From positions 744,001-808,000 of the forward strand of contig NZ_JACHMH010000001.1 in assembly GCF_014204915.1 (NCBI RefSeq): DNA of 64,000 nucleotides, in the 5' to 3' direction. The stretch comes from Crossiella cryophila (GTDB lineage: Bacteria; Actinomycetota; Actinomycetes; Mycobacteriales; Pseudonocardiaceae). A program made the translations under genes and the position numbers. This document shows, piece after piece, positions 51,914 to 59,582 of the stretch (positions are counted from its first letter, which is position 1; the number at the start of each line of letters is the position of its first letter). Below the pieces are notes generated by a model. That model did not search any database, was not told where the DNA came from, and saw nothing but the letters and a program-made list of their open reading frames with translations.

Positions 51914-52528
51914 ATGCGTAAATTCGCTGCCCGCGGCATGGTTATGGCACTGCTGGCACTGGCCACCGCCGGAATCGCCGCCACCAGCACCGCGCCGACC
52001 GCCTCGGCCTGTTCCAGCCAGGAGAACTCCTCGGCGTACGCGGCGACCTTGCCGCAGGTCAACCCGGGCGACCGCGGCGCGGAGGTGAAGGGCATGCAGC
52101 TCCGGCTGCGCGAACTCGGCTACGGCCTCAACGGCACCGGGCTCTACGCCGACAACACGCTGAGCGCGGTCAAGGACTTCCAGCGCAAGCACGGCATCAA
52201 CGACAGCGGCATCGTCGGCTCGAAGACCTGGCAGAAGCTGGTCGGCGTGCTGCCGAAGTTCCGCACCGAGAACCTCTGGGCCACCACACCGCAGCTCAAC
52301 CCGGGCGACCGCAACCCGGCCGCGGTGACCCAGGTGATCGACCACCTCATGCGGATCACCGACGGCGAGGTGCCCGGCGGGGCGAACGGGGTCTACGACG
52401 CGCCGCTGGCCGACGTGGTCAAGCAGTTCCAGCGGCAGGTCGGCATCAAGGACAGCGGCATCGTGGGGGCCAAGACCTGGCACGCGCTCAGCACCGTGGT
52501 CTCGGTCCGGGGCAACTGGGGCTGCTGA
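51914..52528 (+). CDS. secreted protein with two peptidoglycan-binding domains, copy 2
   Basis: The 204-residue product is closest to copy 1 in its first domain (GTGLYADNTLSAVKDFQRKHG) and ends NWGC. The signal peptide MRKFAARGMVMALLALAT is followed by the shared ACSSQENSSAYAATLPQVN mature start. Both peptidoglycan-binding repeats appear intact. The ATG at 51914 is used, within the same conserved start context. It lies 80 bp after copy 1. Confidence 0.85.
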   Translation: MRKFAARGMVMALLALATAGIAATSTAPTASACSSQENSSAYAATLPQVNPGDRGAEVKGMQLRLRELGYGLNGTGLYADNTLSAVKDFQRKHGINDSGIVGSKTWQKLVGVLPKFRTENLWATTPQLNPGDRNPAAVTQVIDHLMRITDGEVPGGANGVYDAPLADVVKQFQRQVGIKDSGIVGAKTWHALSTVVSVRGNWGC

Positions 52529-52578
52529 GCCCGCTCAACCGGCGACAAATTCGGAAATAATCACAGGGGGGAATTGTC

Positions 52579-53187
52579 ATGCGTAAGTTCGCTGCACGGG
52601 GATTGGTCATGGCCATGCTGGCGCTGGGGACCATCGGGGTGAGTTCGACCGTCGGCGCGACACCGGCGTCGGCCTGTTCCAGCCAGGAGAACTCCTCGGC
52701 GTTCGCGGCCACGTTGCCGCAGGTCAACCAGGGTGATCGGAGTGCGGAGGTGCGGGGGATGCAGCTCGCGCTCAAAGACAAGGGGTACGGGCTGACCGGC
52801 ACCGGCTTCTACGGCGACAACACACTGGCCGCGGTCAAGGACTTCCAGCGCGAGCACGGGATCAAGGACAGCGGGATCGTCGGCTCGAAGACCTGGCAGG
52901 CACTGGTCGGCCGGATGCCGCAGCACCAGACCTACGCCGGTGAGCCGCCTGCCACGGTGTTCCAGCCGGGCGGGCACTACCCGGAGGACATGTTCTTCCT
53001 GCACAACGCGCTGAACCGGATCAACGGCAGCACCGGGGAGTACGGCGACACCTACGACGCCGGGACCCAGGCCAAGGTGCGCGAATTCCAGCGCACGGTC
53101 GGCCTGCCGGAGGACGCCGTGGTGAACGCGCCGACCTGGCGGGCGCTCTACACCACCTTCCGCGTCGCGGGCCGCTCCGGCTGCTGA
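52579..53187 (+). CDS. secreted protein with two peptidoglycan-binding domains, copy 3
   Basis: The 202-residue product shares the signal peptide and mature N-terminus of copies 1 and 2 but has a more diverged second half (TFQP-like replaced by VFQPGGHYPEDMFFLHNAL) and ends RSGC. The first domain keeps GDRSAEVRGMQLALKDKGYG. It lies 50 bp after copy 2 and before a terminator, so the three may be one transcript. Confidence 0.85.
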   Translation: MRKFAARGLVMAMLALGTIGVSSTVGATPASACSSQENSSAFAATLPQVNQGDRSAEVRGMQLALKDKGYGLTGTGFYGDNTLAAVKDFQREHGIKDSGIVGSKTWQALVGRMPQHQTYAGEPPATVFQPGGHYPEDMFFLHNALNRINGSTGEYGDTYDAGTQAKVREFQRTVGLPEDAVVNAPTWRALYTTFRVAGRSGC

Positions 53188-53202
53188 CCTATAACGCTCA
53201 TC

Positions 53203-53244
53203 ACGGCCGGGGTGGCGGGGCAGGTGTCCCGTCGCCCCGGCCGT
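53203..53244 (+). terminator. terminator after the paralogue array
   Basis: ACGGCCGGGGTGGCGGG (53203-53219) pairs with CCCGTCGCCCCGGCCGT (53228-53244) with one mismatch. It ends the three-gene array and lies 14 bp before the next small gene. Confidence 0.7.
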
Positions 53245-53258
53245 TATGCTGCGTCGTT

Positions 53259-53357
53259 GTGGAAATCTTCTTCACCGGCCTGCTCGTGGCGGCCTGCCTG
53301 GTGATCACCTGGTTCGCCGTGTACGTGGTGTACCGGCTGTACTCCGACCAGCGCTGA
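53259..53357 (+). CDS. 32-residue single-pass membrane protein
   Basis: The GTG at 53259 opens a 32-codon frame whose product is one hydrophobic helix (FFTGLLVAACLVITWFAVYV) followed by YRLYSDQR. It ends 3 bp before the nitrobindin-like gene, and similar tiny proteins precede that gene in related genomes as far as I recall. No RNA or catalytic role is implied. Confidence 0.6.
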   Translation: MEIFFTGLLVAACLVITWFAVYVVYRLYSDQR

Positions 53358-53360
53358 CCC

Positions 53361-54002
53361 ATGACGGAACCGACCACGCCCCAGCCCGGCAGCGGTGACG
53401 CGGCGATCCAGGCCGCCGAAGCGCGGGCCGCGGCCACCCGTGACCGCAACCTGCCGCAGTTCGACGATCTGCCGGTGGCAGCCGACACCGCGAACCTGCG
53501 GCTCGGCCCGAACCTGCACGACCAGCTACTCGCCCTGCTGCCCCTGGTCGGGGTCTGGCGCGGCGAGGGCGAGGTGGCCTACAGCTCCCTGGAGGGCGGG
53601 CCGTACCGCTTCGGGCAGCAGATCACCTTCGCGCACGACGGCAGGCCGTTCCTGTACTACGAGTCGCGCTCCTGGCTGCTCAACGAGGACGGCAGCGTGC
53701 TGCGGCCGGCCGCCCGCGAGGTTGGCTGGTGGCGGGTGCAGGCCGACGACACCATCGAGGTCCTGCTCGCGCACGCGACCGGGATCATGGAGATGTACTA
53801 CGGCAAGCCGCGCAACCAGACCTCCTGGGAGATCGCCACGGACGCCATCGTGCGCACCGTGGGCGCCAAGGAGGTCACCGCCAGCCAGCGGCTCTACGGC
53901 ATCGTCGACGGCGGCGACCTGGCCTACGTGGACGAGCGCGCCATGGTCGGCGAGGAAATGCAGCCCCACCTGTCAGCCCGCTTGATCCGCATCGCTGGTT
54001 GA
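53361..54002 (+). CDS. nitrobindin-like (FABP-like) haem protein
   Basis: The 213-residue product has a disordered N-terminus and a beta-barrel of the THAP4/nitrobindin type: PLVGVWRGEGEVAYSSLEG (the GxWxGxG signature) and a C-terminal HLSARLIRIAG, where the histidine would bind haem. Rv0813c, in the same gene neighbourhood of M. tuberculosis, is of this family and handles nitric oxide or peroxynitrite. The stop overlaps the pxpB start region. Confidence 0.85.
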   Translation: MTEPTTPQPGSGDAAIQAAEARAAATRDRNLPQFDDLPVAADTANLRLGPNLHDQLLALLPLVGVWRGEGEVAYSSLEGGPYRFGQQITFAHDGRPFLYYESRSWLLNEDGSVLRPAAREVGWWRVQADDTIEVLLAHATGIMEMYYGKPRNQTSWEIATDAIVRTVGAKEVTASQRLYGIVDGGDLAYVDERAMVGEEMQPHLSARLIRIAG

Positions 54003-54610
54003 TGCGGCTGCTGCCCTGCGGGGCGCACGCCCTGCTGGTCGAGCTGGACTCGGCGGCCGCGGTGCAGGCGGTGCACGCCACACTGCGGGCCGCCGGGCTG
54101 CCCGAGGTGCTCGACCTGGTGCCCGCCGCGCGGACCGTGCTGGTCGAGGTGCGGCCGGGCGCCGGGCTGGCCGGGGTCCGGGCTGTGCTGGAGACGCTGG
54201 ACGAGCGGGAGCCGCCCGCGCTGGGCCGCGATGTGCTGCTGCCGGTGGTCTACGACGGCCCCGACCTGGACCTGGTCGCCCGGACCGCTGGGCTGAGCAC
54301 CGCCGAGGTGGTCGAGTTGCACACCGGCGCGGCGTACACGGTGGCCTTCTGCGGGTTCGCGCCCGGCTTCGGCTACCTCACCGGCCTGCCCGAAGCCCTG
54401 CGCCAGCCCCGGCTGGACTCACCGCGGGAGCGGGTGCCTGCCGGGTCGGTCGGCCTGGCCGGGGAGTACACCGGGGCCTATCCGCGGGCCTCGCCCGGTG
54501 GCTGGCGGCTGATCGGGCGGACCGCGGCGACGCTGTTCGACGTCGACCGCGACCCGCCCGCACTACTGGCACCCGGTGACCGGGTGCGTTTCCAGGCTCA
54601 GTCCCGGTAG
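54002..54610 (+). CDS. pxpB: 5-oxoprolinase subunit PxpB-like, orphan
   Basis: The 202-residue product matches the PxpB/KipI (allophanate hydrolase C-terminal N-half) fold: VAFCGFAPGFGYLTGLPE, PRERVPAGSVGLAGEYTGAYP and GGWRLIGRT. PxpB normally works with PxpC and PxpA to open 5-oxoproline with ATP. Neither partner is here: the next gene is the convergent pabC, overlapping by 13 bp. Either the partners are elsewhere, or this copy has been separated from them. Confidence 0.85.
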   Translation: MRLLPCGAHALLVELDSAAAVQAVHATLRAAGLPEVLDLVPAARTVLVEVRPGAGLAGVRAVLETLDEREPPALGRDVLLPVVYDGPDLDLVARTAGLSTAEVVELHTGAAYTVAFCGFAPGFGYLTGLPEALRQPRLDSPRERVPAGSVGLAGEYTGAYPRASPGGWRLIGRTAATLFDVDRDPPALLAPGDRVRFQAQSR

Positions 54611-55449
54611 TTGGACTCGTACAGCTCGCTGAGTTCGGCGTGCAGCTCGGCACTGGCCGCCACCGGCTGCCCGTTCAACGTGCGGATCTGGGTGACCCGG
54701 CGCACGCTGGAGAGGAACCAGAGGCCGTCCGCGCTGGTCAGCTCCTCGGCCTGGATCGGCTCGATCCTGGTCTCCCAGCCTGCCTTCTCCGCCGCGCGGA
54801 ACAACGCGGCCTGGGTGGTGCCGGGCAGGATGCCGATCACCGGCGGGGTGGTGCGCAGGGTGCGGCCGTTGGCCACCACCACGTTCGCGGTCGGGCCCTC
54901 CAGCACGCTGCCGTCGGCCGCGGTGAAGATGACCTCGTCAACGCCGTTGGCCTCGGCGTGGCGGATGGCGGCCATGTTCACCGCGTAGGACAGCGACTTG
55001 GCGCCCAGCAGCAGCCAGGGCGAGCGCTCGGCCTCGGCCGGTTCGAACCCGCGGGCCAGGGTCAGCGCGGACACGCCGTCCTGGCGGCGGCGCACCACGC
55101 CTGCGCCGATCTGCAGGCCCATCGCGTAGGCGGTCTGGCCCTCGCCGAACTCCGGACCGCGGCTGTAGACCAGCTTGAGCGCCATCTCCGGGCTGGCCGC
55201 CCAGTCCCAGGCGTCGATGACGGCCTTGGCGCAGTGCTCCCACTCGGCCGAATCCGGCTCGGGCAGTTCCAGCATGTGCGCCGATCGCGCCAGGCGATCC
55301 AGGTGCGGCCCCAGTTCGCGGGGCTTGCCATCCACCACGAGCACGGTCTCGAAGACACCGTCGCCGCGGAGAACGCCCAGATCATCGGCACGCAGCAGCG
55401 GGGCGTCCGGGTCGAGGATTGTTCCGTCCAGCAATGCCAGCACGCGCAT
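54598..55449 (-). CDS. pabC: aminodeoxychorismate lyase-like class IV aminotransferase
   Basis: The 283-residue product is a fold-IV PLP enzyme: RGDGVFETVLVVDG, PLP lysine in LLLGAKSLSYAVNM, and DEVIFTAADGSVLEGPTANV with GILPGTTQ. It is expected to release pyruvate from aminodeoxychorismate to give p-aminobenzoate for folate, although branched-chain or D-amino acid specificities cannot be excluded from sequence. The synteny with ygfZ (Rv0811c/Rv0812) supports this. The ATG at 55449 is chosen. Confidence 0.85.
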   Translation of the reverse strand: MRVLALLDGTILDPDAPLLRADDLGVLRGDGVFETVLVVDGKPRELGPHLDRLARSAHMLELPEPDSAEWEHCAKAVIDAWDWAASPEMALKLVYSRGPEFGEGQTAYAMGLQIGAGVVRRRQDGVSALTLARGFEPAEAERSPWLLLGAKSLSYAVNMAAIRHAEANGVDEVIFTAADGSVLEGPTANVVVANGRTLRTTPPVIGILPGTTQAALFRAAEKAGWETRIEPIQAEELTSADGLWFLSSVRRVTQIRTLNGQPVAASAELHAELSELYESNYRD

Positions 55450-55493
55450 GTTGTCCAAGCGTAGACCTGCTAAGGACGCCTAGGATCTGGGGT

Positions 55494-55934
55494 GTGGACA
55501 CCGCGCCGGAGCAGCTTCGCCGGACCTTGCACGAACGCGGCCTGCGGATGACGCCGCAACGACAGCTGGTGCTGGACGCGATCACCGCGCTGGCGCACGC
55601 CACCCCCGAGCAGATCTGCGCGCACGTGCGGCGGATCACACCGACGGTGAACATAACCACGGTCTACCGGACGTTGGAACTGTTGGAGCGGCTCGGCGTG
55701 GTCCGGCATACCCACCTCGGCCACGGTGCGCCGGTCTACTCCCTGGACGAGCACGAGCACGTGCACCTGGTGTGCCACCGTTGTGGCCGGGTGGACGAGG
55801 TCCCCTGCGAGGCGCTGGCGGACCTGGGCGAGGCGTTGCGGGCGGCCAAGAACTTCCGCCTGGACCCGAGCCACCTCGCACTTTCCGGGGTGTGCGGGCA
55901 GTGTGGTGCGAAAGAGCCGAGGGAGACATCGTGA
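55494..55934 (+). CDS. Fur-family metalloregulator
   Basis: The 146-residue product has the Fur winged helix (RMTPQRQLVLDAI, TVNITTVYRTLELLERLGVV), a metal site HEHVHLVCHRCGRVDEV, and two C-x-x-C pairs (CHRC and CGQC) for structural zinc. The metal could be iron, zinc or peroxide-linked iron. It lies divergent from pabC with 44 bp between, and its stop overlaps the ygfZ start (GTGA), so it is coupled to ygfZ. Confidence 0.9.
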   Translation: MDTAPEQLRRTLHERGLRMTPQRQLVLDAITALAHATPEQICAHVRRITPTVNITTVYRTLELLERLGVVRHTHLGHGAPVYSLDEHEHVHLVCHRCGRVDEVPCEALADLGEALRAAKNFRLDPSHLALSGVCGQCGAKEPRETS

Positions 55935-57028
55935 GTTCACCGTTGCTGGGCAGGCCGGGCGCGATCGCCGCGCCGGAGGGTTCACCGGACCTGGGCGTGC
56001 CATGGCACTTCGGTGACCCGCCTGCCGAGGCCCGCACCGCGGCCCGGCGCGCGGCCGTGGTGGACCGCTCGCACCGGGTGATCATCGCGGTGCCCGGCGC
56101 GGACCGGCTGGACTGGCTGCACTCGCTGACCTCCCAGCACTTCCACCAGCTCGCCCCCGGCACCGGCGGGGAGGCACTGGTGCTGGACGCGCAGGGCCGG
56201 GTGGAGCACCACATGCTGGTCGCCCACCACGGCGAGACGATCTACCTGGACACCGAGGCGGAGACCGCGCCCGCGCTGCTGTCCTACCTGACCAAGATGG
56301 TCTTCTGGAGCAAGGTCGAGCCCAAGGACGTCAGCGCGGAGTTCGCACTGCTCACCGTGCTCGGCCCGGACACCGCCGAGGTGCTGGCCAAGGTCGGCGC
56401 CGAGGTCCCGGACACCGCCTACGCGCTGACCGACCTGCCCGGCGGCGGCTTCGTCCGCCGGATGCCCTGGCCCACCCTGGACGTGGTGGACCTGCTGGTG
56501 CCGCACGCCGAGCTGATCACCTGGTTCCAGCGGCTGGCCGACGCCGGGGCCCGGCCCACCGGCACGCTGGCGTACGAGGCCCTGCGGGTGGAGGCGTTGC
56601 GGCCGCGGCTGGGCCAGGACACCGACAACCGGACCATCCCGCAGGAGGTCAACTGGATCGGGGTGGCGGTGCACCTGGACAAGGGCTGCTACCGCGGTCA
56701 GGAGACCGTGGCCAGGGTGCACAACCTGGGCCGCCCGCCGCGCCGGATGGTGCTGCTGCACCTGGACGGCTCCGCCGACGCGGTGCCCGAGACCGGCGAT
56801 CCGGTGACCCTGGACGGCCGGGCGGTCGGCAGGCTGGGCAGCGTGGTGATGCACCACGAGCTGGGCCCGATCGGGCTGGCGCTGCTCAAGCAGTCCGTGC
56901 CGGTGGACGCCCAGCTGCTGGCCGGGGCCGAGGACCGGCTGGTCGCGGCCACCGTGGACCCCGACTCGGTGCCCGCGCCGACCGGCGAGCCGCCGGGCAA
57001 GGCCGCGCTGCGCCGGCTGAGGGGCTGA
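55931..57028 (+). CDS. ygfZ: YgfZ folate-binding Fe-S assembly protein
   Basis: The 365-residue product resembles GcvT-like folate-binding proteins and has the YgfZ signature K-G-C-Y-R-G-Q-E (about residues 252-259) with the active cysteine. YgfZ helps build or repair certain Fe-S enzymes with tetrahydrofolate. The GTG at 55931 overlaps the Fur-family stop, which is a meaningful tie between metal sensing and Fe-S assembly. Rv0811c is syntenic. Confidence 0.92.
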   Translation: MSSPLLGRPGAIAAPEGSPDLGVPWHFGDPPAEARTAARRAAVVDRSHRVIIAVPGADRLDWLHSLTSQHFHQLAPGTGGEALVLDAQGRVEHHMLVAHHGETIYLDTEAETAPALLSYLTKMVFWSKVEPKDVSAEFALLTVLGPDTAEVLAKVGAEVPDTAYALTDLPGGGFVRRMPWPTLDVVDLLVPHAELITWFQRLADAGARPTGTLAYEALRVEALRPRLGQDTDNRTIPQEVNWIGVAVHLDKGCYRGQETVARVHNLGRPPRRMVLLHLDGSADAVPETGDPVTLDGRAVGRLGSVVMHHELGPIGLALLKQSVPVDAQLLAGAEDRLVAATVDPDSVPAPTGEPPGKAALRRLRG

Positions 57029-57077
57029 GACTGCCGGATGCTGACTTGTCCGGGGCCTGCCTGGCAGGATCCCGGAC

Positions 57078-57923
57078 ATGACAGCGCCGTTGCCCACCAC
57101 CGGCACGCTTCTCACCGTCGCCCCCACCGGGGCCGAGCATGAGAAGGCCGAGGTCCCCAACCTCCCGGTCACCCTGGACGAGCTGGTCAAGACCGCCGCG
57201 GACTGCCAGCGGGTCGGGGCGGGGCTCATCCACGTGCACATCCGGGACGACGATGCCGAGCCCACCCTCGACCTCGGCAGGCTGAAGGAGACCGTGGACG
57301 CACTGCGGTCGGAGACCGACCTGGTCGTGCAGCTCTCCACCGGCGGCGCGGTGACCGACCCGGAGGAGGACCGGCTGGCGGTGCTGGACGCGCTGCCCGA
57401 CTCGGCCTCCTGCACCATGGGCACGGTCAACTTCGGCGACGCGGTGTTCATGAACCGCTGGGAGTTCATCGTCGAGCTGCACAAGCGGATGCAGGAACGC
57501 CAGATCGTGCCCGAGTACGAGATCTTCGACCTCGGCCAGCTCTCCTCGCTGCAGCGGCTGCTGGACCAGCACGGCCTGCCGGCGGGCGGTCATGTGCACG
57601 TCGACCTGGTCATGGGTGTGCCCGGCGGGATGCCAGGGGACACCACCACGCTGACCGCGGCGCTGCGGCTGTTGCCGGAGGGCGCTACCTTCTCCGCCAC
57701 CGGGGTCGGGAGGAGCACGTTGCCAGTGCTGCTCGCCTCTCTGTCCGCGGGCGGTCATCTGCGGGTCGGGATGGAGGACACGCTCTCCTATGCCAGGGGC
57801 GAGCGGGTCCGGGACAACGCCCAGCTCGTCGCGCGGGCCGCGGCCGTGTCCAGGATTGCCCAACGTCCCCCGCTGACGCCGGAGCAGGCCCGAAAGCTGC
57901 TCGGGGTGCGTCAGGCTGGGTGA
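57078..57923 (+). CDS. beta-keto acid cleavage enzyme (BKACE, DUF849)
   Basis: The 281-residue TIM-barrel protein has the zinc motif HVHIRD near residue 54, STGGAV, and DLVMGVPGGMPGD. BKACE enzymes join a beta-keto acid and acetyl-CoA to give acetoacetate and a new CoA ester; 3-keto-5-aminohexanoate is one known substrate. The native substrate is open. ATG 57078 is used. No clear operon partners are present. Confidence 0.85.
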   Translation: MTAPLPTTGTLLTVAPTGAEHEKAEVPNLPVTLDELVKTAADCQRVGAGLIHVHIRDDDAEPTLDLGRLKETVDALRSETDLVVQLSTGGAVTDPEEDRLAVLDALPDSASCTMGTVNFGDAVFMNRWEFIVELHKRMQERQIVPEYEIFDLGQLSSLQRLLDQHGLPAGGHVHVDLVMGVPGGMPGDTTTLTAALRLLPEGATFSATGVGRSTLPVLLASLSAGGHLRVGMEDTLSYARGERVRDNAQLVARAAAVSRIAQRPPLTPEQARKLLGVRQAG

Positions 57924-57984
57924 ATAACCGGGAGAGGCGAAACGATTGTTGGCGGCTGACCGAAACGTCCCGCAGGATGGTCAT

Positions 57985-58572
57985 GTGATGGAGGTCCGTC
58001 CAGGTGGGCGCCGGCGCATCGACCGGGTGCTCGCCCCGGACTACGCCCAGGACTGTGAGCAGCGAGCGCTGAACGAGGTGCGCGCGCTGCGGGACGAGGC
58101 CGCGCAGGAGGAGACCGACCTGTCCTACGTGCGCAGGCTGCTGCACGGCCGGATAGACATCGTGCAGGCCGAGCAGCAGCGGCGGCGGGACGGCGGGTCC
58201 ACCTCGGTGGTCGAGCAGCTGGTGGCGATCCTGGCCAAGAACGCGGTGGGCCCGGCTACCGGGCTCGGCCGCTACCAGACCCAGGAGCCCTCCAGGGCCG
58301 AGGCGCACCGGCGGCATGTGGAGGCGCTGGTCTCCGACGTGGACTTGTCGGATGTCACATCGCTCTCCGATGACAAGCTGCTGGAGACCCTGCGAGCCTA
58401 TAGAGCCGAGGAAGAGGCCGTGTCCAGGCACCGGCGCGAGGTTCAGCTGGTCGTGGACCGGTTGAACGAGGAGATCGCGCGGCGCTACCGGGACGGCGGC
58501 GCCTCGGTGGACGAGCTGCTGAACGCGCAACGCACCCGGCAGCCGGTCGTGGAGCCACGCGAGGAGGAGTAG
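57985..58572 (+). CDS. rsiG: RsiG-like c-di-GMP-responsive anti-sigma factor
   Basis: The 195-residue product is largely coiled coil. It has two candidate c-di-GMP motifs of the E-x3-S-x2-R-x3-Q-x3-D type known from Streptomyces RsiG. The second is perfect (EEAVSRHRREVQLVVD), and the first (ETDLSYVRRLLHGRID) has His for Gln. RsiG holds the WhiG sigma factor when c-di-GMP is high and thus delays sporulation. GTG 57985 follows AGGA; the adjacent ATG at 57988 is an alternative. The next gene starts directly downstream. Confidence 0.8.
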   Translation: MMEVRPGGRRRIDRVLAPDYAQDCEQRALNEVRALRDEAAQEETDLSYVRRLLHGRIDIVQAEQQRRRDGGSTSVVEQLVAILAKNAVGPATGLGRYQTQEPSRAEAHRRHVEALVSDVDLSDVTSLSDDKLLETLRAYRAEEEAVSRHRREVQLVVDRLNEEIARRYRDGGASVDELLNAQRTRQPVVEPREEE

Positions 58573-58574
58573 CC

Positions 58575-59525
58575 CTGAGCACCGAACTGGTCGAGGTGGT
58601 CCGTTCCGGCTTCCGGGAAGGAGTGCACCGCGGTTCGGTGGTCATCGTCCGGCCCGACGGCGTGCTCCGGCACGTGCGCGGCAACGGACGGCAGGTGGTG
58701 CTGCCCCGCTCCTCGAACAAGCCGTTCCAGGTACTGGGCATGCTGCGCTGCGGCCTGGACCTGCCCGATGACACCGACCTGGCGCTGGGCTGCGGTTCGC
58801 ACAACGGCGAGCCGGAGCACGTGGCCAGGGTGCGCGCCATCCTGGCCAAGCACGGGCTGTCCGAGGCCGATCTGCGCTGCCCGCCGGACCTGCCGGTGCA
58901 CGAGGCCAGCGCGGACGCGATCCTGGCCGCCGGCGGCAAGGCCGAGCCGGTGACCATGAACTGCTCCGGCAAGCACGCGGCCATGCTGACCACCTGCGTG
59001 CAGCGCGGCTGGAACACCGCGAACTACACCGATCCCTCGCACCCGCTGCAGGTCACCATCAGGGACACCATGGCCGACCTCGGCGAGGAGCCGATCACGG
59101 TGACCACGGTGGACGGCTGCGGCGCGCCGATGTTCGGACTGTCCCTGGTGGGGCTGGCCAGGGCCTTCGGCAAGCTGGTGCAGGGCGCCGACGGCAGCCA
59201 CGAGCGGCGGATCGCCGACGCCATGCGGGCCAACCCGTTCATGGTGGCCGGGACCGGCCGCGAGGACACCCGGCTGATGAACGCGGTGCCGGGGCTGCTG
59301 TCCAAGGCGGGCGCGGAGGGCGTGTACGGGGCGGCGCTGCCGGACGGCACCGCGATCGCGATCAAGATCGACGACGGGCACCAGCGGGCCCGGCTGCCGG
59401 TGATGGCAGGCGCACTCCGGTTCCTCGGCGCGGGCACCCCTGAACTGGCCGAACTGGCCGAGGAGACCATCCTCGGCGGCGGTCGCCCTGTCGGCTCCGC
59501 GCGGCTGCTGCCCGGCGTGTTCTGA
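58575..59525 (+). CDS. type II-like L-asparaginase
   Basis: The 316-residue product belongs to the actinobacterial/R. etli-type asparaginase family: SNKPFQVLGML, GCGSHNGEPEH, MNCSGKHAAML and VDGCGAPMFG, which carry the nucleophile serine, lysine and metal cysteine. It hydrolyses asparagine to aspartate. The frame's best start is CTG at 58575: it follows GAGGAGGAG by five bases and gives the expected LSTELVEVVRSGF N-terminus, whereas the GTG at 58596 lacks such a site. It is almost certainly co-transcribed with the RsiG-like gene. Confidence 0.87.
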   Translation: MSTELVEVVRSGFREGVHRGSVVIVRPDGVLRHVRGNGRQVVLPRSSNKPFQVLGMLRCGLDLPDDTDLALGCGSHNGEPEHVARVRAILAKHGLSEADLRCPPDLPVHEASADAILAAGGKAEPVTMNCSGKHAAMLTTCVQRGWNTANYTDPSHPLQVTIRDTMADLGEEPITVTTVDGCGAPMFGLSLVGLARAFGKLVQGADGSHERRIADAMRANPFMVAGTGREDTRLMNAVPGLLSKAGAEGVYGAALPDGTAIAIKIDDGHQRARLPVMAGALRFLGAGTPELAELAEETILGGGRPVGSARLLPGVF

Positions 59526-59582
59526 TCCCAGTCACCGGGAAAGTACTCCCGTATCGTGGGCGGGCGATCTAGCGTGAGGTGA

